From contig NZ_BMPO01000007.1 in assembly GCF_014647635.1 (NCBI RefSeq), positions 186,001 to 250,000 on the forward strand: a stretch of DNA of 64,000 nt, in the 5' to 3' direction. Position 1 is the first letter of the stretch. The number at the start of each line of letters is the position of its first letter. Positions 62,775 to 64,000 of this stretch are shown here, piece by piece. The translations under genes were made by a program, and so were the position numbers. This DNA comes from Pseudomonas matsuisoli (GTDB lineage: Bacteria; Pseudomonadota; Gammaproteobacteria; Pseudomonadales; Pseudomonadaceae). Under the pieces are notes generated by a model. That model had not been told where the DNA came from and made no database searches. It saw only the letters and a list, made by a program, of their open reading frames with translations.

Positions 62775-64000
62775 TTAATCGATACCCAGCTGGTTCCAGA
62801 GTTCGTCTACGCGTTTGACCACGGCTTCGTCCTTGACGATCGCCCGGCCCCATTCGCGAGTGGTTTCGCCCGGCCATTTATGGGTGGCGTCCAGGCCCAT
62901 CTTGGAACCGAGCCCAGAAATCGGCGAGGCGAAATCGAGGTAATCGATCGGCGTGTTGTCGATCATCACCGTGTCGCGCTTGGGGTCCATCCGGGTCGTG
63001 ATGGCCCAGATGACATCGTTCCAATCGCGTGCATTGATGTCATCGTCGGTGACGATAACGAATTTGGTGTACATGAATTGCCGCAGGAATGACCACACAC
63101 CCAGCATCACGCGCTTGGCATGCCCTGGGTACTGTTTCTTCATGGTCACCACCGCCATACGATAGGAGCAGCCTTCGGGTGGCAGGTAGAAGTCAGTGAT
63201 CTCGGGGAACTGCTTTTGCAGGATCGGCACGAAGACTTCATTCAAGGCGACGCCAAGAATCGCCGGCTCGTCCGGCGGGCGCCCGGTGTAAGTGCTGTGG
63301 TAGATCGGTTTTTGCCTGCGAGTGATGCGCTCGACGGTGAACACCGGGAAGGTGTCGACCTCGTTGTAGTAACCGGTGTGATCGCCGTAAGGGCCTTCGG
63401 GTGCAACTTCGCCAGGGTGGATCACGCCTTCCAAGACGATCTCGGCACTGGCCGGGACCTGAAGGTCGTTGCCCCGGCACTTCACCAGCTCGGTGCGATG
63501 GCCACGGAGCAGCCCTGCGAAGGCATATTCTGACAATGTGTCGGGCACCGGCGTGACCGCGCCTAGAATGGTCGCCGGGTCCGCACCTAGCGCTACGGCA
63601 ACCGGATAGGGCGTGTTTGGGTGCTTCTGGCACCACTCGCGAAAATCCAGGGCGCCGCCGCGATGGCTGAGCCAGCGCATGATGACCTTGTTGCGACCAA
63701 TCACTTGCTGCCGGTAGATGCCGAGGTTCTGGCGCTCTTTGTTCGGTCCACGCGTAACGGTCAGGCCCCAAGTGATCAGCGGCGCCACGTCGCCCGGCCA
63801 GCAGTGTTGGATGGGCAGTTTGCTGAGGTCGACGTCGTCGCCCTCCTCGACCACTTCATGGCACGGTGCATCCTTCAATACCTTGGGCGCCATGCTGATG
63901 ACTTTCTTATAGATCGGCAGCTTCGACCAGGCGTCTTTCAGGCCCTTGGGCGGCTCGGGTTCTTTGAGAAACGCGAGCAGTTTGCCGATTTCACGTAGTT
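62775..64000 (-). CDS. ubiD: UbiD, 3-octaprenyl-4-hydroxybenzoate decarboxylase, 3' part (start lies beyond the window)
   Basis: 408 residues are in the window; the family is about 490, so some 80 N-terminal residues are missing. The frame continues to the edge ([20 protein letters not shown]). Conserved stretches include [35 protein letters not shown] and DITTRM-like [12 protein letters not shown]. The enzyme uses prenylated FMN, made by UbiX, to decarboxylate the ubiquinone precursor. The internal Met at 63893 is not the start. Confidence 0.95.
   Translation of the reverse strand, partial: LREIGKLLAFLKEPEPPKGLKDAWSKLPIYKKVISMAPKVLKDAPCHEVVEEGDDVDLSKLPIQHCWPGDVAPLITWGLTVTRGPNKERQNLGIYRQQVIGRNKVIMRWLSHRGGALDFREWCQKHPNTPYPVAVALGADPATILGAVTPVPDTLSEYAFAGLLRGHRTELVKCRGNDLQVPASAEIVLEGVIHPGEVAPEGPYGDHTGYYNEVDTFPVFTVERITRRQKPIYHSTYTGRPPDEPAILGVALNEVFVPILQKQFPEITDFYLPPEGCSYRMAVVTMKKQYPGHAKRVMLGVWSFLRQFMYTKFVIVTDDDINARDWNDVIWAITTRMDPKRDTVMIDNTPIDYLDFASPISGLGSKMGLDATHKWPGETTREWGRAIVKDEAVVKRVDELWNQLGID

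Overview
The window (about 60% GC, dense, operonic) comes from a gammaproteobacterium of the genus Pseudomonas in the wide sense. Evidence: the pyrR-pyrB-pyrC' set with a catalytically dead dihydroorotase, the pilU/pilT-yggS-proC-yggT-metX-metW-rdgB-hemW order, the rpoH-ftsX-ftsE-ftsY block, two DUF2388 genes, Pseudomonas-type REP repeats and a zapA-6S RNA-ygfA unit. The REP type resembles those of the P. stutzeri group, but I cannot fix the species. No rRNA, tRNA, CRISPR, prophage or insertion sequence with a transposase was seen.

Layout. 1-3153: end of ruvX, then pyrR-pyrB-pyrC'. 3194-5620: a catabolic insert, a galactarate/talarate-type dehydratase and a divergent LacI regulator with two operators between them. 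5629-9021: a TM2 membrane protein, a 158-bp inverted-repeat element, then a LexA-box promoter driving a radical SAM protein and a DUF4130-UdgX fusion (an SOS-linked DNA repair pair). 9185-13783: type IV pilus retraction ATPases and the yggS-proC-yggT operon. 14109-14627: a lone Hcp gene behind a sigma-54-like promoter. 14782-21954: methionine, nucleotide-pool, haem-chaperone, c-di-GMP, tRNA and thiamine genes. 22027-27597: DUF423, mtgA, then rpoH and the FtsYEX operon. 27727-37599: two M16 peptidases, rsmD, hydrolase, coaD, ferredoxin, ggt, mutM and an HDOD protein.

38445-38724 holds a terminator and an inverted REP pair. In P. aeruginosa PAO1 (from memory of gene order) the genes on its left lie near PA0355-PA0404 and those on its right near PA5214-PA5237, so this looks like a rearrangement junction. 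38725-49578: phosphate transporter with a Pho-box-like site, gcvT/gcvH, two ubiquinone-type hydroxylases with pepP and a UPF0149 protein, the ZapB-like/ZapA/6S RNA/ygfA unit, a 51-residue membrane protein, an EVE protein and a FliL-like protein.

49868-59716: a Na+/H+ antiporter, then the complete malonate decarboxylase locus mdcABCDEGH, the malonate importer madLM and the regulator mdcR. MadLM brings malonate in; MdcB and MdcG make and attach the prosthetic group to MdcC; MdcH primes it with malonyl; MdcA exchanges acetyl for malonyl; MdcD/MdcE decarboxylate. CA-rich AANAANAA sites at the mdcA and madL start regions, and before the galactarate-type dehydratase, suggest shared Hfq/Crc catabolite control. 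59914-61659: a TetR gene and a divergent Rossmann oxidoreductase with two near-identical operators between them. 61769-64000: a ferredoxin-flavin reductase beside ubiD, which runs off the end of the window.
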